Positions 1 through 8,850 are shown, numbered from the stretch's first letter. The stretch: DNA of 64,000 nucleotides from Duncaniella muricolitica (GCA_025808375.1 CP061009.1:2356001-2420000); one strand, 5' to 3'. Made by a program: numbers and translations. Notes: a model not told the origin generated them from the sequence alone.

Positions 1-185
1 TCCTGTATCTGCTCGACGGTCATCTGCTCACCGCCTGTCATGGTTATGATGTCGGCTATACGTGCTATGAGCGACTCGTCCTCGCCCATCTCGGTTGTCA
101 GCATAGCCTTACGAATTGCAGCCTTGATTTTTTCTTCATTATAGCCGACGATACGTCCGTCGCGCTTAACCACTGTATGTATCAT
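1..185 (-). CDS. nrdD: Anaerobic ribonucleoside-triphosphate reductase, N-terminal fragment
   Basis: Only the first 61 codons are in the window; the gene continues beyond position 1. The reverse strand from ATG at 185 reads as an ATP-cone domain: KRDGRIVGYNEEKIKAAI, followed by a helix and GEDESLIARIAD. ATP-cones are the allosteric nucleotide-binding domains at the start of NrdD and some other ribonucleotide reductases. NrdD makes deoxynucleotides without oxygen and needs a glycyl radical installed by the radical SAM activase NrdG, which would lie outside the window if adjacent. A well-spaced promoter lies 34 nt upstream of the start. The family call rests on the ATP-cone alone, so another ATP-cone protein such as NrdR or NrdA is possible but fits this sequence less well. 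Confidence 0.7.
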   Translation of the reverse strand, partial: MIHTVVKRDGRIVGYNEEKIKAAIRKAMLTTEMGEDESLIARIADIITMTGGEQMTVEQIQ

Positions 186-218
186 TTGGGTTTTATGTTG
201 AGGGGGATTATTGTGCTG

Positions 219-250
219 CAAAGTTACGCCCAAACTATATATTTTCCAAA
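219..250 (-). promoter_or_regulatory. Promoter of nrdD
   Basis: On the minus strand TTTG (250-247), 20 nt, then TAACTTTG (226-219). This matches the Bacteroidota -33/-7 consensus TTTG-N19-21-TAnnTTTG and places transcription start about 30 nt before the nrdD ATG. Confidence 0.6.
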
Positions 251-388
251 TAAAACCATACGAAATTATATCAATAGTTTTCCGTTTTGGACAACTTTTC
301 GCCACAACAAAATACACATATTACTGATTATAAACGCACTATGTAATACTTTCGGGCAACTTTTCGATTTTGTAAAAATAAATTATAA

Positions 389-433
389 TCCAAAACGGCA
401 AACCATCACATTGTGACAGTCTGCCGTTTTGGA
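389..433 (-). terminator. Rho-independent terminator after the alaS-Dabb genes
   Basis: A perfect 12-bp inverted repeat (389-400 with 422-433, TCCAAAACGGCA/TGCCGTTTTGGA) has an inner short stem in the loop. On the minus strand it is followed by a T-rich stretch. It lies 26 nt after the stop codon of the Dabb gene and so probably ends the alaS-Dabb transcript. Confidence 0.65.
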
Positions 434-458
434 TGTTTGCTAAATCTCCTGAATCGGA

Positions 459-752
459 CTAAAAACAGTAGTCAACGCATGCGCGCGACTCCTTGTGACC
501 GGCAAGAATGGATGCTGCGGCCACATGAGCGGGATGCTTGGCATAGATGTCGACCGACTCCATGTCGGGGACTACAGCCGTAAGCACGACGTCCCAATCC
601 TCGGAGGGGTTTTCATTGATGCCTACTTCCATCGAACGCAGGACATCTATCTGTGCGGGAAGCGCGAGAAGTGCGTCACGAAAACGCTCGGCCACCGCCC
701 TGCGCTCCTCGGCTGTGCCTGAGAGCTTGAATGTGACTATATGTTTAACCAT
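459..752 (-). CDS. Dabb (stress-responsive A/B barrel) domain protein
   Basis: A 97-residue single-domain protein beginning MVKHIVTFKL, with the Dabb pattern: an opening VKHIV strand, a long helix rich in Ala/Arg, a central GINENPSEDWDVVLTAVV strand pair, and a late YAKHPAHVAAA helix. Dabb proteins are small ferredoxin-like dimers. Some are stress-induced and some are cyclases, but most have no assigned reaction, and none can be assigned here. The gene starts 20 nt after alaS stops and shares its direction, so it is probably cotranscribed. A hairpin follows its stop codon. Confidence 0.85.
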   Translation of the reverse strand: MVKHIVTFKLSGTAEERRAVAERFRDALLALPAQIDVLRSMEVGINENPSEDWDVVLTAVVPDMESVDIYAKHPAHVAAASILAGHKESRACVDYCF

Positions 753-772
753 AGGTTGACGTATGTTTACGG

Positions 773-3397
773 TTAGTTTCCTTTCAAGGCATCGTGCATC
801 GATGTAAACGCTATCGAGAGCCCGTCGGCATCCTTGCCACCGGCCTGTGCGAATCCGGGCTGTCCGCCACCGCCGCCCTTGATGGCCTTGGCTGCATTGC
901 GGACGATGGTCGACGCATTGAGTCCGCCCGACACGAGGTCGTCGGTCAGAGCCACTGTGAGAAGCGGCTTGCCGGCAATGTCGGCTGTGGCTGCGATGAA
1001 TGCTGTTGCGGTCGATGACATCTGACGCACGAGGAAGGCTACGTTCTTGACCATGTCGGGCGTGCGCACGCCTGCAAGCGAGACAATCTTCATGCCGCCG
1101 TATGACTCGGCTGTCTCAAGAAGCTCCTTGGCAACGTTGCGGGTGCGCTCTTTCATGAACTCTTCGACTTCCTTGCGCAGCTCGGTGTTCTCCTCAATGG
1201 CTTTACGAATGGCCTGACGGATGTCGGGGGCATTGTGGAACATCTCGCCTACGGCACGCAGAGTGTCGGTGAGGCTGTCGATAGCCTCCTCGGCCACTTC
1301 GCCTGTGATGGCTTCGATACGACGTATGCCGGCCGCGATGCTTGACTCCAACACGATGCGGATGATGCCGATATTGCCGGTGTTGGGCACGTGTGTACCG
1401 CCGCACAGCTCAACTGAATCGCCATATTTTATGACACGTACCTCTTCACCGTATTTCTCACCGAAAAGAGCCATGGCACCCATTGCACGGGCCTCGGCTA
1501 TGGGGAGTGAGCGGTGTTCGTCGAGAGGTATGGCCTTGCGCACGTTGGCATTGGCTATGTGCTCGACCGCGCGAATCTCCTCGGGTGTGAGTTTCTGGAA
1601 GTGGCTGAAGTCAAAACGGAGCACGTTGGGCGATACGAACGAGCCTTTCTGCTCGACGTGTGTGCCGAGCACCTGACGCAGAGCTGCGTGAAGCAGGTGG
1701 GTGGCTGAGTGGTTGCACTCGGTGGCACGACGTGCGGCCTCGTTGATGCGGGCCTCGAACTCGGCGTTGACATCGGCGGGAAGCGAGGTGGTGAGGTGTA
1801 CGGCCTGGCCGTTCTCACGCTTGGTGTCGTAAACTTCAATCTTCTCGTCACCGTTTATGAGCCAGCCGCTGTCGCCTACCTGTCCGCCCATCTCGGCATA
1901 GAACGGGGTCACGGAGAGCACTATCTGATAGAAGCTCTTGCCTTTCTGCTTCACGTTGCGATAGCGGAGGATGCGTGTAAGGGCCGAGGTGCTGTCATAG
2001 CCGACAAACTCGGTCTCGCCCTCGCTGAGCACTACCCAATCGGTGGCCTCGACGGCTGCCGCATTGCGTGCACGGGTCTTCTGAGCCTCCATTTCCTTGT
2101 CAAACTCTGCCTTGTCGAGCGTCATGCCGTTTTCCTTGAGAATCAGCTCGGTCAAGTCGAGGGGGAAGCCGTATGTGTCATAGAGCACAAAGGCGTCCTT
2201 GCCCGAAATCTCGGTCTTGCCCTCCTTGCGTGCCGCCTGAATGGCATTGTCAAGGATGGATATGCCCTTGTCGAGAGTGCGGAGGAAAGCGTCCTCTTCC
2301 TCTTTGATTACCTTCATGATGAGCTCGCGCTGGGCTGCAATCTCGGGATAGGCCTCACCCATCGAGTCGATGAGTGTATTGACGAGCTTGTACATGAACG
2401 CCTGTTTCTGATCAAGGAATGTGTAGGCGTAACGTACGGCGCGACGCAGGATGCGGCGTATCACATAGCCGGCTTTGGCATTGCCGGGAAGCTGCGAGTC
2501 GGCGATGGAGAAGGCGATGGTGCGCACATGGTCGGCGATAACGCGCATTGCGATGTCGACCTGGCGGTCTTTGCCATATTCTTTGCCCGAGAGGCGCGAT
2601 ATTGTGTCGATGAGGGGAGTGAATACGTCGGTGTCATAGTTGGATTTTTTGCCCTGGAGAGCCATGCAGAGACGCTCGAAGCCCATGCCGGTGTCGATGA
2701 CCTTGGCAGGGAGCGGCTCGAGCGAGCCGTCGGCTTTGCGGTTGTACTGCATGAACACGAGGTTCCATATCTCTATGACGAGGGGGTTGTCATGGTTTAC
2801 GAGCGAGGCACCGTCAATCTCGGCGCGCTCCTGAGGCGAACGGAGGTCGATGTGTATCTCCGAGCAGGGTCCGCAGGGGCCTGTGTCGCCCATCTCCCAG
2901 AAGTTGTCGTGCTTGTTGCCGTTGATGATGTGGGATGCGGGCAGATGCTTCTCCCAATAGGACGCGGCTTCGTCGTCACGGGCAAGGCCTTCCTCGGGCG
3001 AGCCTTCAAACACTGTGGCATAGAGACGGTCGGGGTCAAGACCGAGCACGTCTACGAGATATTCCCACGCCCAGTCGATGGCTTCTTTCTTGAAATAGTC
3101 GCCAAAGCTCCAGTTGCCGAGCATCTCGAACATGGTGTGGTGATAGGTGTCCATGCCCACTTCCTCTAGGTCGTTGTGCTTGCCGGAGACACGCAAGCAT
3201 TTCTGAGAGTCGGCCACACGCTGATATTTCGCCGCCTTGTTGCCGAGGATGATGTCCTTGAACTGGTTCATACCGGCGTTGGTGAACATGAGTGTGGGGT
3301 CGTCCTTTATCACCATCGGAGCCGAGGGCACGATGTGATGACCTTTGGTACGGAAAAATTCCTTGAATGATTCGCGTATCTCCTTTGCTGTCAACAT
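773..3397 (-). CDS. alaS: Alanyl-tRNA synthetase
   Basis: An 874-residue, full-length class II aminoacyl-tRNA synthetase that charges tRNA-Ala with alanine. Visible landmarks are the N-terminal catalytic core (SAPMVIKDDPTLMFTNAGMN, then TYHHTMFEMLGNWSFGDYF), the editing-domain zinc motif (NHSATHLLH and later CGGTHVPNTG), and a C-terminal DHHA1-type glycine-rich tail (KGGGGGQPGFAQAGG). The start MLTAKEIRESF is the usual one for the family. The promoter overlaps the stop codon of the ATPase gene upstream. Essential housekeeping gene. Confidence 0.98.
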   Translation of the reverse strand: MLTAKEIRESFKEFFRTKGHHIVPSAPMVIKDDPTLMFTNAGMNQFKDIILGNKAAKYQRVADSQKCLRVSGKHNDLEEVGMDTYHHTMFEMLGNWSFGDYFKKEAIDWAWEYLVDVLGLDPDRLYATVFEGSPEEGLARDDEAASYWEKHLPASHIINGNKHDNFWEMGDTGPCGPCSEIHIDLRSPQERAEIDGASLVNHDNPLVIEIWNLVFMQYNRKADGSLEPLPAKVIDTGMGFERLCMALQGKKSNYDTDVFTPLIDTISRLSGKEYGKDRQVDIAMRVIADHVRTIAFSIADSQLPGNAKAGYVIRRILRRAVRYAYTFLDQKQAFMYKLVNTLIDSMGEAYPEIAAQRELIMKVIKEEEDAFLRTLDKGISILDNAIQAARKEGKTEISGKDAFVLYDTYGFPLDLTELILKENGMTLDKAEFDKEMEAQKTRARNAAAVEATDWVVLSEGETEFVGYDSTSALTRILRYRNVKQKGKSFYQIVLSVTPFYAEMGGQVGDSGWLINGDEKIEVYDTKRENGQAVHLTTSLPADVNAEFEARINEAARRATECNHSATHLLHAALRQVLGTHVEQKGSFVSPNVLRFDFSHFQKLTPEEIRAVEHIANANVRKAIPLDEHRSLPIAEARAMGAMALFGEKYGEEVRVIKYGDSVELCGGTHVPNTGNIGIIRIVLESSIAAGIRRIEAITGEVAEEAIDSLTDTLRAVGEMFHNAPDIRQAIRKAIEENTELRKEVEEFMKERTRNVAKELLETAESYGGMKIVSLAGVRTPDMVKNVAFLVRQMSSTATAFIAATADIAGKPLLTVALTDDLVSGGLNASTIVRNAAKAIKGGGGGQPGFAQAGGKDADGLSIAFTSMHDALKGN

Positions 3398-3447
3398 GAT
3401 TATATGATTAGCTTGTTATTATCGGATGTTTTGAAAAATTACGGGCA

Positions 3448-3479
3448 CAAAGTTACACATTTTTTCTTTTTCGGCCAAA
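3448..3479 (-). promoter_or_regulatory. alaS promoter overlapping the ATPase stop codon
   Basis: Minus strand TTTG (3479-3476), 20 nt, TAACTTTG (3455-3448). The TAA of the -7 element is also the stop codon of the upstream P-type ATPase gene. The transcription start would be about 45 nt before the alaS ATG. Confidence 0.6.
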
Positions 3480-6155
3480 GAGTCGGATGATTTCGCCGAC
3501 CCAAAGCACGATGGATGTGCCGCAAATTATGATTGCCCAGTCAGAGAGCCGAAGCGGCTCGACATTGAAGAACTGTCGTCCTATCTCGACGATACACACC
3601 TGTCCCACAAGGATAAAGAGGGCGATGGTGACGAATTCGGAGCAACCTTTGAAATGCAGGGCCGAGCGGCCTGTCGCAAAGGCTTTGGCATTGAAAAGAT
3701 TCCAGAACTGGAGGAAGACGAATGTGGTGAAGAAGAGCGACAGCTCGTAGGGCGAAAGGCCTTTGTCGGACGACAGCAACGGGAGACGGAACAGTTGCGT
3801 GAGCGAGTCGAGGTCGGTGTGACGCAGATACCACAGCAGCCCGAAGAGCAGGGCGAAAAAGAGTCCGCCCACAACGGCTATGAACCATCCCATAGCGGGG
3901 CTGATGATGAATGCCGTGCGCGAACGGGGCTTCTCGTCCATCACGTCGGCCGACGGGGGCAATGTGGAGAGGGCTATGGCCGCAAAGGTGTCCATAATGA
4001 GGTTGACCCACAGCATCTGGGTGACCGTGAGGGGTGACTGCATGCCCATAAACGCGCCTGCAAGCACTATGAGCGAGGCCACGACATTGACCGTGAGCTG
4101 GAAGAGGATGAAACGCTGTATGTTGAGATAGAGCGAGCGGCCCCACATGACGGCCTTGCCTATCGACGAGAAGGAATTGTCGATGATGGTGATGTCGCTC
4201 GCCTCCTTTGCCACGGCTGTGCCGTCGCCCATCGAGAGGCCTACATGGGCTGCTTTGAGCGCGGGAGCGTCGTTGGTGCCGTCGCCTGTGACTGCGACCA
4301 CCTCATTGTTGGCCTGCAGAGCTTCGACAAGACGCTTCTTATCCATCGGACGAGCCCTGGCTATGATTTTGAGGTCGCTCACACGGCTGCGCAGCTCGGC
4401 GTCGGACAATGCGGCAAACTCGCTGCCCGTGATAATGCTACGGTCTATGTCGGCATCGCTCCACAGGCCTATCCCGCGCCCTATCTCGCGGGCGGTGGCA
4501 GGAGTGTCGCCTGTGACTATTTTCACGTCTATGCCCGCATGGCGCACAAGGCGCACGGCATCGGGCACATCCGGACGCACAGGGTCGGCTATGGCCACTA
4601 TGCCGAGCAGTCTCACATGCGGCCGGAGCGCGGCAAGGCTGTCGAGCCCCGAGACATGGCCGTCGGGCAGCTCCACGCAGGCAAAACCGAGTGTGCGCAT
4701 GCCCTGACGCTGATAGCCGAGCAGGCGTGAGTCGACCGACGCCGCATCCATGCCTTGCGGGAATATGCCACACATGGCCGCCACAATCTCGGGCGCGCCT
4801 TTTACATATATTATATGACGACCGCGACGGTCTCGCACGAGCGTGGCCATGTATTTGCGTTCGGTCGTAAAGGGCAATTCCTCCACCACCCGCACTCCAT
4901 CGCGCAGGGCGAGATAGTCAATCCGGGCCGAGTGGAGCCACAGGAGCAGCGCGCCCTCGGTGGGGTTGCCGAGAGCCACGGGATGAGAGGGGTCGGTCAT
5001 GTCGAGCTGAGCCGTGCTGTTGACGGCTATCCCTTCGGCTATGGTATGGGCCGCCCCGGAGCCGTCAAGCTGCCCGTCGGGCAATGAGGGGAAGCAGGCT
5101 TCGGCCACCTGCATGCGGTTTTGGGTGAGGGTGCCGGTCTTGTCGGTGCATATCACCGTGGTGGCTCCCATGGTCTCGCACGCGTGCATGCGGCGCACGA
5201 GGTTACCGGCCTTGAACATGCGTCTCATCGAGTAGGCAAGCGAGAGCGTCACGGCCATCGGGAGTCCTTCGGGCACTGCGACCACTATGAGGGTGACGGC
5301 TATCATCAGTGTCTGGAGCAGATAGGCTACAAACGACACCCATTCAAACTGCATGCCTGACGCGGTGAAATAGACGAGCAGACGGCCGGCGACAATGAGC
5401 GCGGCCACGGCATAGCTGGCTTTGGTGACGAGCGCGCCGAGTCCGTCGAGCTGCTCGTTGAGCGGCGTGCGCACGCTGTCGTCAATCTGCGATGCGACAA
5501 ACACTTTGCCGTTCTCGGCGTGGTCGCCTACGGCTGTGACGGCCATGACTCCGTGGCCTTCCATGACTTTGGTGCCGCGCAACACTTGGTCGGAGGGAAA
5601 TGTGGCTTCGGGGTCGAAGTCGCTCGGCACCACCGTCTTGCGGGCAATGGGCTCGCCTGTGAGCGATGACTCGTCCACGCTGAGCGACACGGCTTCGAGC
5701 AACTGTCCGTCGGCCGGAACTTCCTCGCCCGTGTTGAGCAACACTATGTCGCCCACCACCACGTCCTTGCGTGCTATCTCGATGCTCAGGCCGCCGCGTA
5801 TCACCTGGACGGGGGTGTCGTCGTTGACCCGGTTGAGCAGGGCAAACTCTTTGTCGGCTTTTTCCTCAAAATAAAATGCGAGGCCGGTGGCAAGCATTAT
5901 GGCTATGAATATGCCTGTCGGCTCGAAAAACACTCCTGGGCCTGACCCGAGGGCGAAGTATTCGTAAAACGAGATGCCCACCGACATGGCTCCCGCTATG
6001 AGCAGGATGATGATGAGCGGGTCGGAGAATTTGGCCAGAAACTTGCTCCAGGCCGATGCCTTACGAGGCGGGGTGAGTATGTTGGAGCCATGCTCAAGGC
6101 GGCTTTGCATGACCTGCCGGTCGTCGAGCCCCGCATGGCGCGATGTGTGTTGCAT
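3453..6155 (-). CDS. Calcium-translocating P-type ATPase (PMCA/SERCA type)
   Basis: A 900-residue P2-type ATPase of the inner membrane. It pumps a cation, probably Ca2+, out of the cytoplasm using ATP. Domains in order: N-terminal cation-ATPase domain and two membrane helices (about 40-100), actuator domain with LTGEP, the TM4 motif VPEGLPMAV, phosphorylation site DKTGTLTQN, nucleotide-binding domain (FTTERKYMATLV, YVKGAPEIV), hinge TGDGTNDAPALKAA, then C-terminal membrane helices. Length and motif order fit bacterial Ca2+ ATPases. The actuator motif is TGEP rather than the usual TGES, which still occurs in the family. The substrate is inferred from family similarity. Confidence 0.9.
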   Translation of the reverse strand: MQHTSRHAGLDDRQVMQSRLEHGSNILTPPRKASAWSKFLAKFSDPLIIILLIAGAMSVGISFYEYFALGSGPGVFFEPTGIFIAIMLATGLAFYFEEKADKEFALLNRVNDDTPVQVIRGGLSIEIARKDVVVGDIVLLNTGEEVPADGQLLEAVSLSVDESSLTGEPIARKTVVPSDFDPEATFPSDQVLRGTKVMEGHGVMAVTAVGDHAENGKVFVASQIDDSVRTPLNEQLDGLGALVTKASYAVAALIVAGRLLVYFTASGMQFEWVSFVAYLLQTLMIAVTLIVVAVPEGLPMAVTLSLAYSMRRMFKAGNLVRRMHACETMGATTVICTDKTGTLTQNRMQVAEACFPSLPDGQLDGSGAAHTIAEGIAVNSTAQLDMTDPSHPVALGNPTEGALLLWLHSARIDYLALRDGVRVVEELPFTTERKYMATLVRDRRGRHIIYVKGAPEIVAAMCGIFPQGMDAASVDSRLLGYQRQGMRTLGFACVELPDGHVSGLDSLAALRPHVRLLGIVAIADPVRPDVPDAVRLVRHAGIDVKIVTGDTPATAREIGRGIGLWSDADIDRSIITGSEFAALSDAELRSRVSDLKIIARARPMDKKRLVEALQANNEVVAVTGDGTNDAPALKAAHVGLSMGDGTAVAKEASDITIIDNSFSSIGKAVMWGRSLYLNIQRFILFQLTVNVVASLIVLAGAFMGMQSPLTVTQMLWVNLIMDTFAAIALSTLPPSADVMDEKPRSRTAFIISPAMGWFIAVVGGLFFALLFGLLWYLRHTDLDSLTQLFRLPLLSSDKGLSPYELSLFFTTFVFLQFWNLFNAKAFATGRSALHFKGCSEFVTIALFILVGQVCIVEIGRQFFNVEPLRLSDWAIIICGTSIVLWVGEIIRLFGRKRKNV

Positions 6156-6294
6156 ATCTTTGATGACAGGAAGGGCTTGAAAATAAGGAAAGCTGGTCGC
6201 ACGTAATAGCTACGGGCAATCAGCTTAATACCTTTGAAGTGTCCGGGGGGTATGAATCGGGCCGGACCTTCCTTGTTAGGTGTTACCGCAAAAA

Positions 6295-6489
6295 TTATTC
6301 AGCGGCAGCTACGCTGTCAACGGGAGCAACAGTGCTGTCAGCAGCTACGCTGTCAACAGTAGCAACTTCCTCAACAACGGTCTCTTCTACAACGGGCTCG
6401 GTAGTTTCCTGAGCAGCCTTGTCAGAAGAACCGCAGGAGAACAAAGATGCGCTGAAAGCAACAGCGGCAACTAAAACTAACTTTTTCAT
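6295..6489 (-). CDS. Small acidic lipoprotein
   Basis: A 64-residue predicted lipoprotein. MKKLVLVAAVAFSASLFSC is a signal peptide ending in a lipobox with Cys19. The mature part is short, acidic and repetitive (EETVVEEV, then VDSVAA twice). At DNA level a 17-bp stretch is directly repeated, which produces the VDSVAA copies. A start 10 codons upstream is open, but MKKLVLV places the signal peptide at the N-terminus and is preferred. A promoter lies 53 nt upstream and a short GC-rich hairpin (6241-6267) follows the stop. Function unknown; such low-complexity lipoproteins are common in Bacteroidales. Confidence 0.75.
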   Translation of the reverse strand: MKKLVLVAAVAFSASLFSCGSSDKAAQETTEPVVEETVVEEVATVDSVAADSTVAPVDSVAAAE

Positions 6490-6541
6490 TTTTTCTTTTC
6501 TCGTTAAATTATTGAACAATATTTAAGCTTCAAAAACAGTG

Positions 6542-6572
6542 CAAAGTTAAGACAAAAAACTTACATACCAAA
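6542..6572 (-). promoter_or_regulatory. Promoter of the small lipoprotein
   Basis: Minus strand TTTG (6572-6569), 19 nt, TAACTTTG (6549-6542), the Bacteroidota consensus with correct spacing. Confidence 0.55.
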
Positions 6573-6694
6573 CTTTTTTTATGGTTTTTTTTGCGATACG
6601 CGGATTTTTTGTGAAAATATTTAAATTTTCGTAAATCCGACCGACATTTTTTAACAAGATTGAGCGTCGGGATGGATATTTGCCAGTTTCTTAT

Positions 6695-6702
6695 TACCTT
6701 TG
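6695..6702 (+). promoter_or_regulatory. -7 element directly before the MerR gene
   Basis: TACCTTTG ends 7 nt before the ATG of the MerR gene, so the transcript would start at or within a few bases of the start codon. No good -33 element is seen at the usual spacing. Confidence 0.4.
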
Positions 6703-6709
6703 CACAGCT

Positions 6710-7048
6710 ATGAAAGAATCGACAAGCAAACGTTATTATAAGATAAGCGAAGTCGTGGACATGACCGGAGTCGTGGCATCGACCCTGCGCTTCTGGGAGA
6801 CACAGTTTTCCATCCTCTCGCCCAAACGCAACGACCGCGGGACGCGTTTCTACACGCCGGCCGACATCGACACGGTCAATATGATCAAGTATCTGCTCCA
6901 CGACAAGGGTCTGAAAATCGAGGCCGCACGCGAGGAGCTGCGCATCAACCGCGACGGCATCACCCGCAAGGCCGAGGCTCTCAGACGGCTCGGAGTGGTG
7001 CGCGACCGCCTGCAGACACTCATCGACTCGCTCCACAAATTACGCTGA
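6710..7048 (+). CDS. MerR-family transcriptional regulator
   Basis: A 112-residue regulator. The N-terminal winged-helix domain reads RYYKISEVVDMTGVVASTLR, followed by FWETQFSILSP and the RFYTPADIDTVNMIKYLLHD wing of the MerR family. A short helical C-terminus may serve for dimerisation. No cysteine-rich or other effector-binding C-terminal domain is present, so the signal is unknown. The start at 6710 is chosen because an upstream open extension would run through the promoter -7 element. The gene is 32 nt from mltG and may be cotranscribed with it. Small MerR proteins of this kind are widespread in Bacteroidales. Confidence 0.85.
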   Translation: MKESTSKRYYKISEVVDMTGVVASTLRFWETQFSILSPKRNDRGTRFYTPADIDTVNMIKYLLHDKGLKIEAAREELRINRDGITRKAEALRRLGVVRDRLQTLIDSLHKLR

Positions 7049-7054
7049 CACCTT

Positions 7055-7086
7055 AATTATATATATGACCAATTATATATATGACC
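7055..7086 (+). repeat. Tandem 16-bp duplication carrying the mltG start codon
   Basis: AATTATATATATGACC occurs twice back to back (7055-7070, 7071-7086). Each copy contains an ATG. Only the second is in frame with mltG, because 16 is not a multiple of three. Confidence 0.85.
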
Positions 7087-8169
7087 GCGACATCTACCAC
7101 ACGCAAGCCCTCTCCCCGCAAGAAGAAAAAAGCCAAGGGCAATGACACATGGCTTCGCCGCCACTCGATGGGGGTCATGATAGCCGTCATAGCCGTGATT
7201 GTGGCCATAGGCTCAGTGCTGGCCTTTGCCTTCATCCCCTATGCGGGAGGGTCGGAGGACGGCGAGTGGGTCTACGTGCCCCATGGTGCCACCCCCTCGC
7301 AGGTCAAGGACAGCCTCAAGACGCGGCTGGGGTCTCCGATGGGCACACGCGTATATGTGATGTGGAAGCTCATGGGCAACAACCCCGCCCGCACCGAAGG
7401 GGCCTATCGCATTGACCGCGGGCAGACGGCCCTCGGCATAGCCCGCCGCATGGCCACAGGGCGTCAGACTCCGGTGAAGGTGACCTTTAACGGCACACGC
7501 ACCATGCCCATGCTGGCCGAGCGCATCGCCTCGCAGTTGCAGTGCACGCCCGAGGAGTTTATGGACGCGTGTCTCGAGGTGCTGCCCGACCGCGGCTTCA
7601 CCCGTGCCACCTTTCCGGCGGCCTTTCTGCCCGACACCTACGAATTTTACTGGAGCGCGTCGCCGGCCAATGTCGTGAAACGCCTGCTCGACTATCGCGA
7701 CGCTTTCTGGACCGACGAGCGCAAGGCCAAGGCCCGCGCCCTCGGGCTGAGCAAGACCGAGGTGGCCACGGTGGCGTCAATCATCGAGGAGGAGACGGCC
7801 AAGCGCGACGAGCGGCCCATGGTGGCGCGTCTGTATCTCAACCGTCTGCACAAGGGTATGCGTCTGCAGGCCGACCCGACGGTCAAGTATGCCGTGGGCG
7901 ACTTCACGCTGCGCCGCATCAGGGGCGAGCATCTCAAATGCCGCTCGCCCTACAACACCTATCAGGTCGACGGTCTGCCCCCGGGCCCCATCAGGGTGCC
8001 GACAGGCGCGGCCATGGACGATGTGCTCAACGCTCCGCATCATAATTATATATATATGTGTGCCAAGGAGGATTTTTCGGGCTATCACAACTTTGCCTCC
8101 GACTATGCCACCCACCAGGCCAACGCCCGCAGGTATCAGCAGGAGCTCAACAGGCGTAAAATTCACTGA
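7081..8169 (+). CDS. mltG: Endolytic peptidoglycan transglycosylase MltG
   Basis: A 362-residue YceG/MltG-family protein that cuts nascent peptidoglycan strands and so ends glycan polymerisation. It has a basic cytoplasmic start (KPSPRKKKKAKG), one membrane helix at about 30-55 (VMIAVIAVIVAIGSVLAFAFI), a LysM-like region, and the YceG catalytic domain: VATVASIIEEETAKRDERP contains the conserved catalytic Glu, followed by RLQADPTVKYA and SPYNTYQVDGLPPGPI. It acts at the periplasmic face of the inner membrane. The immediately preceding 16 bp is duplicated, giving an out-of-frame decoy ATG at 7065. Confidence 0.95.
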   Translation: MTATSTTRKPSPRKKKKAKGNDTWLRRHSMGVMIAVIAVIVAIGSVLAFAFIPYAGGSEDGEWVYVPHGATPSQVKDSLKTRLGSPMGTRVYVMWKLMGNNPARTEGAYRIDRGQTALGIARRMATGRQTPVKVTFNGTRTMPMLAERIASQLQCTPEEFMDACLEVLPDRGFTRATFPAAFLPDTYEFYWSASPANVVKRLLDYRDAFWTDERKAKARALGLSKTEVATVASIIEEETAKRDERPMVARLYLNRLHKGMRLQADPTVKYAVGDFTLRRIRGEHLKCRSPYNTYQVDGLPPGPIRVPTGAAMDDVLNAPHHNYIYMCAKEDFSGYHNFASDYATHQANARRYQQELNRRKIH

Positions 8170-8199
8170 CAATTCATTTTTTATCAAGGAAATAATTGC

Positions 8200-8207
8200 T
8201 ACTTTTG
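8200..8207 (+). promoter_or_regulatory. -7 element of the outer-membrane barrel gene
   Basis: TACTTTTG, 37 nt before the start at 8245, matches TAnnTTTG. A -33 element is not clear. Confidence 0.4.
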
Positions 8208-8244
8208 CAGTCACAACACGTAATCAACACTATTTAAAAGACGT

Positions 8245-8850
8245 ATGAAACACATCAGAATCGCAATCGCCATGCTCGCCATCATGCTGGGCGCATCGGC
8301 GGCACAGGCAGGCGGCCTCTTCAAGTTCGGCCCCAAGGTCGGACTCACCGTCAATGCCCTCCACTTCAACAACGACCTCTTTGACAGCAGCAACCAGACG
8401 GGATGGACCGCAGGTCTGATGACCGAGTTCAAGGTGCCCGTGATAGGCATCGGAGCCGACCTCTCGCTCATGTATGTGCGCCGCAACTCGGAATACATGT
8501 ATCAGAACAATCTCAGCAAAGACAACCGCGACTATATCGAGATACCCCTCAATCTCCGCTACAACTTCTCGCTCCCCGTGGTGAGCAAGGTGCTCGTGCC
8601 CTATATCGGTGTAGGCCCGAGCGTGTCGGTGCTCACAAGCGGCAAGACTTATGAAAACTTCCGCAACAAGTCGGTCGACTGGGCTCTCAACTTCGGTATA
8701 GGCGTACAGCTCCTGAGCCGTCTCGACGTCAACGCCCGCTACGGTCTCGGTCTGACCAAAGCCGTCAACACCGTAAGCTCCTCCACCAGCGAGGCCGGCA
8801 TCGAGGGCAAAAACCGCTACTGGACCGTGTCGGTGGCCTATCTCTTCTGA
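8245..8850 (+). CDS. Outer-membrane beta-barrel protein (PorT-like/Omp_b-brl_2)
   Basis: A 201-residue protein with a signal peptide (MKHIRIAIAMLAIMLGASAAQA) and a C-terminal aromatic residue (VAYLF) typical of outer-membrane barrels. The mature part shows alternating strands such as KFGPKVGLTVNAL, DYIEIPLNLRYNF and LVPYIGVGPSVSV, the usual layout of small eight-stranded porin-like proteins in Bacteroidota. PorT of the type IX secretion system belongs to the same fold family, but nothing specific identifies this as PorT. Its stop codon overlaps the start of neuD by one base. Confidence 0.75.
   Translation: MKHIRIAIAMLAIMLGASAAQAGGLFKFGPKVGLTVNALHFNNDLFDSSNQTGWTAGLMTEFKVPVIGIGADLSLMYVRRNSEYMYQNNLSKDNRDYIEIPLNLRYNFSLPVVSKVLVPYIGVGPSVSVLTSGKTYENFRNKSVDWALNFGIGVQLLSRLDVNARYGLGLTKAVNTVSSSTSEAGIEGKNRYWTVSVAYLF

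Noticed and set aside
177..416. A 79-codon plus-strand frame between nrdD and the Dabb gene
   Set aside because: It runs through the nrdD promoter and the terminator hairpin, is AT-driven, and shows no recognisable protein features.
1709..3169. A 486-codon open frame on the plus strand inside alaS
   Set aside because: It is antisense to the complete, conserved alaS gene and reflects the codon bias of that strand; the protein shows no domain.
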